From Phycisphaerae bacterium (GTDB taxonomy: Bacteria; Planctomycetota; Phycisphaerae; SM23-33): a stretch of 64,000 bases of DNA. Of this stretch, positions 61,228 to 64,000 are shown in pieces (the first letter of the stretch is position 1; every line of letters starts with the position of its first letter). Location: positions 62,001-126,000 of the forward strand of contig JASLNT010000059.1 of the NCBI GenBank assembly GCA_030745875.1. Direction: 5' to 3'. The notes beneath the pieces were generated by a model. The model worked only from the letters and a program-made list of their open reading frames with translations, did no database searches and was not told the origin of the DNA. The translations under genes were made by a program, and so were the position numbers.

Positions 61228-62358
61228 ATGAAGCCATTTACGCGAAATGACAAGCCGACGCTCGGTGTTGAGGAGGAATTTCATCTGATTGATCCTCGTA
61301 CGGCGGATCTGAAGTGCGGTATTGAGCAACTCATCGCGCAGCTGGACGACGATCTGCAGGAAAGCACCTGCTACGAATTGTTCCAGTGCGTAATCGAGAA
61401 TCGCGTGGGTGTTTTCGAGACTGTCGACGATCTTGTCGCTTCGTCGCTGGACGGCAGACGTAAACTCACCGAAGCGGCCGGGCGGGTCGACATGCGCCTG
61501 GCCGCCGGCGCGAGTCATCCGTTTGGACAATGGCGCGAACTTCCGATCGCCGCCGACCAACACTATCGCGACGTGGTGGCCGCTTACGGTTACGTAGCCA
61601 AACGCCTGCTGTCTTTTGGACTGCACGTACATGTCGGTGTCAGATCGGGTCCGGAGGCGATCTATGTGATGGATCGCATGAGACCCTGGATATACGCCTT
61701 AATGGCGATGTCGACCAATTCTCCCTTCTACGAGGGGATGCGTACGGGTCTGCATTCGACGAGACTGCACCTGTTCGGCTCCATGCCCAGAACCCATCTG
61801 CCCCCGCGGTTTGAGACCTGGGCGGACCTCGAATCGCATTACGCACTGCTGACCGCGTCGGGCGATGTGACCCGGCCGGGAGAATTGTGGTGGAATATCC
61901 GCCCCCAACCGCCTCTGGGCACGGTCGAACTCCGTGTACTGGACCTGCCCACCGATGTTCATCGCCTCGGAGCGATGGTTGCGATATTCCAGGCGGCCGT
62001 TGCGACGTTCCAGGAAGCCTTCGAAACCGGTGAGCCTGTCGGGGTTTTTCGCGAGGAGTACCTGGGTCAGAACTGCTGGCGGGCGATGCGCGACGGTCTG
62101 GACGCCGTGTTTGCCGATCCGTTCACCGGGCGGATTGTAGGGGTGCGTGAATACCTTGGCGGCCTATTGGATGATATCGAACCGGCATCGGAGAAACTCA
62201 GTTCTCAGAGGTACTTCCAGTTCGCGCGTCGCATGTTGGAACTGCCCTGCGAGTCGACATGGCAGCTTCAACGGGCGGACGAATTGGGCGGGGATCTCAG
62301 AGCGCTGGAACTCGAAATCGCCGATCGAACGGTGCGCGACGACCTCAGCGCCGTCTAG
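61228..62358 (+). CDS. ybdK: Carboxylate-amine ligase, YbdK / GCS2 family
   Basis: The 376-residue product matches the glutamate-cysteine ligase type 2 family: N-terminal TLGVEEEFHLIDPRT with ATP/metal-binding glutamates, then GLHVHVGVRSGPEAIYVMDRM, NSPFYEGMRTGLHSTR and a late LGTVELRVLDLPTDV. YbdK-type members show weak gamma-glutamyl-cysteine ligase activity; actinobacterial relatives make other amides. It is cytoplasmic. The pairing with an amidohydrolase suggests formation and breakdown of an amide-linked compound, which is inference. Confidence 0.9.
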   Translation: MKPFTRNDKPTLGVEEEFHLIDPRTADLKCGIEQLIAQLDDDLQESTCYELFQCVIENRVGVFETVDDLVASSLDGRRKLTEAAGRVDMRLAAGASHPFGQWRELPIAADQHYRDVVAAYGYVAKRLLSFGLHVHVGVRSGPEAIYVMDRMRPWIYALMAMSTNSPFYEGMRTGLHSTRLHLFGSMPRTHLPPRFETWADLESHYALLTASGDVTRPGELWWNIRPQPPLGTVELRVLDLPTDVHRLGAMVAIFQAAVATFQEAFETGEPVGVFREEYLGQNCWRAMRDGLDAVFADPFTGRIVGVREYLGGLLDDIEPASEKLSSQRYFQFARRMLELPCESTWQLQRADELGGDLRALELEIADRTVRDDLSAV

Positions 62359-62520
62359 TCGCGCCGCGAGTCTGATCCTCTTTATTCCAGTTCCGCCGTA
62401 AGATTTGCGCCAATTTCGCGTTTAGAAGAGCGGGAACTCTGCTTCGGACTTTGGTATGATAGCGGTCCACGCACACTGGCCGGAAACGGCTTGGATATGA
62501 CTTCAGGAGAGATTGGATAA

Positions 62521-64000
62521 TGACTAAGAGATTACTGTGTTTTTCGGTTGTTCTGTTGGCGGTGGTTTCGGCTCGCGCGGGCATGGTCGAACAGGCCAAA
62601 TCGTCCGGCGTCAAGGGCGGGCTGATCGTCCATCTAGGTTGCGGGGAGGCAAAGGACACCGCAAAGCTGCTGTTGAGCGACAAGTACCTGGTCCAAGGTC
62701 TTGCCGCAACCGACGCGACCGTGGCCGCGGCGCGGAAGAACGTCCATGCCGCCAAGGTATACGGAAAGGTGTCGATCGCCAGATATAATCCCGCTCGTCT
62801 GCCTTACGTGGACAACCTGGTTAACCTGCTGATCGATTCCAGCGGAGGCAAGGTCGCCAAAGCCGAGATTATGCGCGTGTTGGTCCCGGGCGGTGTCGCG
62901 TTCATCGGCGGCCAGAAGGTGACCAAGCCCTGGCCGAAAGATATCGATCAGTGGACGCACTTCCTTCACGGACCCGACAACAACGCGGTGGCGAGAGATC
63001 GCAAAGCCGACATGCCGCGATCGATGCAGTGGGTTTCCGAACCGCGATGGGGCAGGACGCACGAAGAGATGGCGTCGATGTCTGCGGCGGTTACTTCAAA
63101 CGGGCGGATATTCTACATTGTTGACGAGGCCCCGCTGGCTTCGATCCGCTTCCTGAGCCATTGGAAGCTAGTCGCACGCGACGCGTTCAACGGCACGTTG
63201 CTCTGGAAGAAGCCCATCAAACAGTGGAATGATCACCTGCGTCACTTCCGTTCGGGCCCGGCGCATCTGCCCCGCAGGCTGGTGGCTGTCGGCGATAAGA
63301 TCTACGTGACGATGGGGCTGGCTAGCCCGGTTAACGCTCTTGACGCCGCGACCGGCGAGACGATCAAGGTCTACACCGGCTCGGAGCATACTGAAGAGAT
63401 CATCGTCGACGGCGGCGTGCTTTACCTGGCGGTCGGAACCTCGGAGAAGAAACGCCACGGCGGCGGACTGGCCGAGCGCAACGAGCCCAAGCCGACCGAG
63501 TTTCGGTACATTACGGCGATTAACGCCGAGACGGGAAAAGAGCTTTGGAAGAAGGAATTCGAAAAAACCGAAGCTCTCCTGCCGCTGTCGCTGACCGTTC
63601 GCGGCGCCAGGGTCTACTACCAGGACACTTACGGTGTGGCGAGCCTCGACGCCAAGAGCGGCAGGGAGATTTGGAAGACCGCCCGCAAGACAGTCTCCAA
63701 ACGCATGGGTTTCTCCGGTCCCACCATTGTCGCCACCGACGATGTGCTGCTCTGCGCCGATCAGAATCCCGGCAAGACTCCAGTCGCTGTGGATAAGGAC
63801 ATCGAATGGGGCGTGCACGGTTGGAGCATCGGCGGATTCGCCCGCGGGGCGCAATCCACGCTGATCGCCTACTCTACGGTTAACGGCGAGGAACTCTGGA
63901 AAGCCCCGTGCAAGGAAGGCTACAACTCGCCGGTCGACTTGTTCGTGATCGATGGAATGGTCTGGACCGGGCTGGGCTATCAGGGGCTGGACATCAAGAC
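62521..64000 (+). CDS. Exported methyltransferase-like / PQQ-like propeller fusion (fusion C), 3'-truncated by window edge
   Basis: The frame opens at ATG 62521 with GGAGAG upstream and stays open to the window end, giving 493 visible residues. It has a signal peptide (MTKRLLCFSVVLLAVVSARA), the methyltransferase-like domain with a degenerate motif I LIVHLGCGEAKDTAKL, and MRVLVPGGVAFIGG. The linker DQWTHFLHGPDNNAVARD is shared with fusions A and B. It is followed by propeller blades such as DAFNGTLLWKKPIKQW, LDAATGETIKVYTGSEHTEE and INAETGKELWKKEF. It is most like the first half of fusion A. The remaining blades lie outside the window. Confidence 0.82.

Overview
The window looks like a chromosome segment of an anaerobic member of the Planctomycetota, probably Phycisphaerae-like. 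The support is a GC-rich genome with many exported proteins, a PEP-CTERM sorting tail, several Tat-exported Gfo/Idh/MocA and TIM-barrel enzymes, a Tat-exported sulfatase, hydrazine-synthase-alpha-like (HzsA-like) diheme proteins, and an EF-G with the AHIDSGKTT signature of the spirochete/planctomycete/delta type. An aldehyde:ferredoxin oxidoreductase and an Fe-S L-serine dehydratase point to anaerobic metabolism. The assignment is an inference from gene content only. I saw no rRNA, tRNA, CRISPR or IS element.

Layout. 1-5.3 kb: tail of a PQQ-like beta-propeller protein, a lipoprotein, an NPCBM-domain protein and a secreted metallopeptidase. 5.3-8.3 kb (minus strand): an alpha/beta-hydrolase lipoprotein, an iron-sulfur flavoprotein and an exported methyltransferase. 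8.8-12.8 kb (minus strand): a cassette array with three integron attC-like sites separating a NUDIX, a TPR, an LRR and a small lipoprotein gene. A perfect-consensus promoter (TTGACA-N18-TATAAT) stands upstream of the first cassette, and no integrase is in the window. 13.3-20.3 kb: two adjacent HzsA-like diheme proteins, then an FGE-fold PEP-CTERM protein without the usual catalytic cysteines. 20.4-26.9 kb: L-serine dehydratase, ornithine-cyclodeaminase-family protein, a frameshifted hypothetical gene, aldehyde:ferredoxin oxidoreductase and a DapA-family lyase. 27.1-34.5 kb: Gfo/Idh, HEAT-repeat, sulfatase and a third HzsA-like protein, tightly packed. 34.7-39.2 kb: housekeeping fusA and rlmKL. 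39.3-41.7 kb (minus): exported TIM-barrel and Gfo/Idh pair. 41.8-52.7 kb: orphan CpaF-type ATPase, acetylesterase/DUF1080 protein, two further HzsA-like proteins, a GH32/43-like propeller and an NHL-like lipoprotein. 52.7-64 kb: three large exported proteins that join a Rossmann methyltransferase-like domain to a PQQ-like propeller, the second and third separated by an M20 peptidase and a YbdK-type ligase.

How the parts may work together. Five HzsA-like proteins each carry two CXXCH haem motifs 51-52 residues apart. At least three methyltransferase/PQQ-like proteins lie close by, all with export signals, next to a sulfatase, an esterase, exported sugar dehydrogenase-like enzymes and glycosidase-like propellers. 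This suggests an extracytoplasmic carbohydrate-processing and redox system, but no substrate can be read from the sequence. The partner subunits of anammox hydrazine synthase are absent, so hydrazine chemistry is not implied.

The most notable signals are the integron-type array, the HzsA-like expansion, the exported methyltransferase-propeller fusions, a poly-C frameshift at 23.1 kb and a permuted LamG insertion in one fusion protein.
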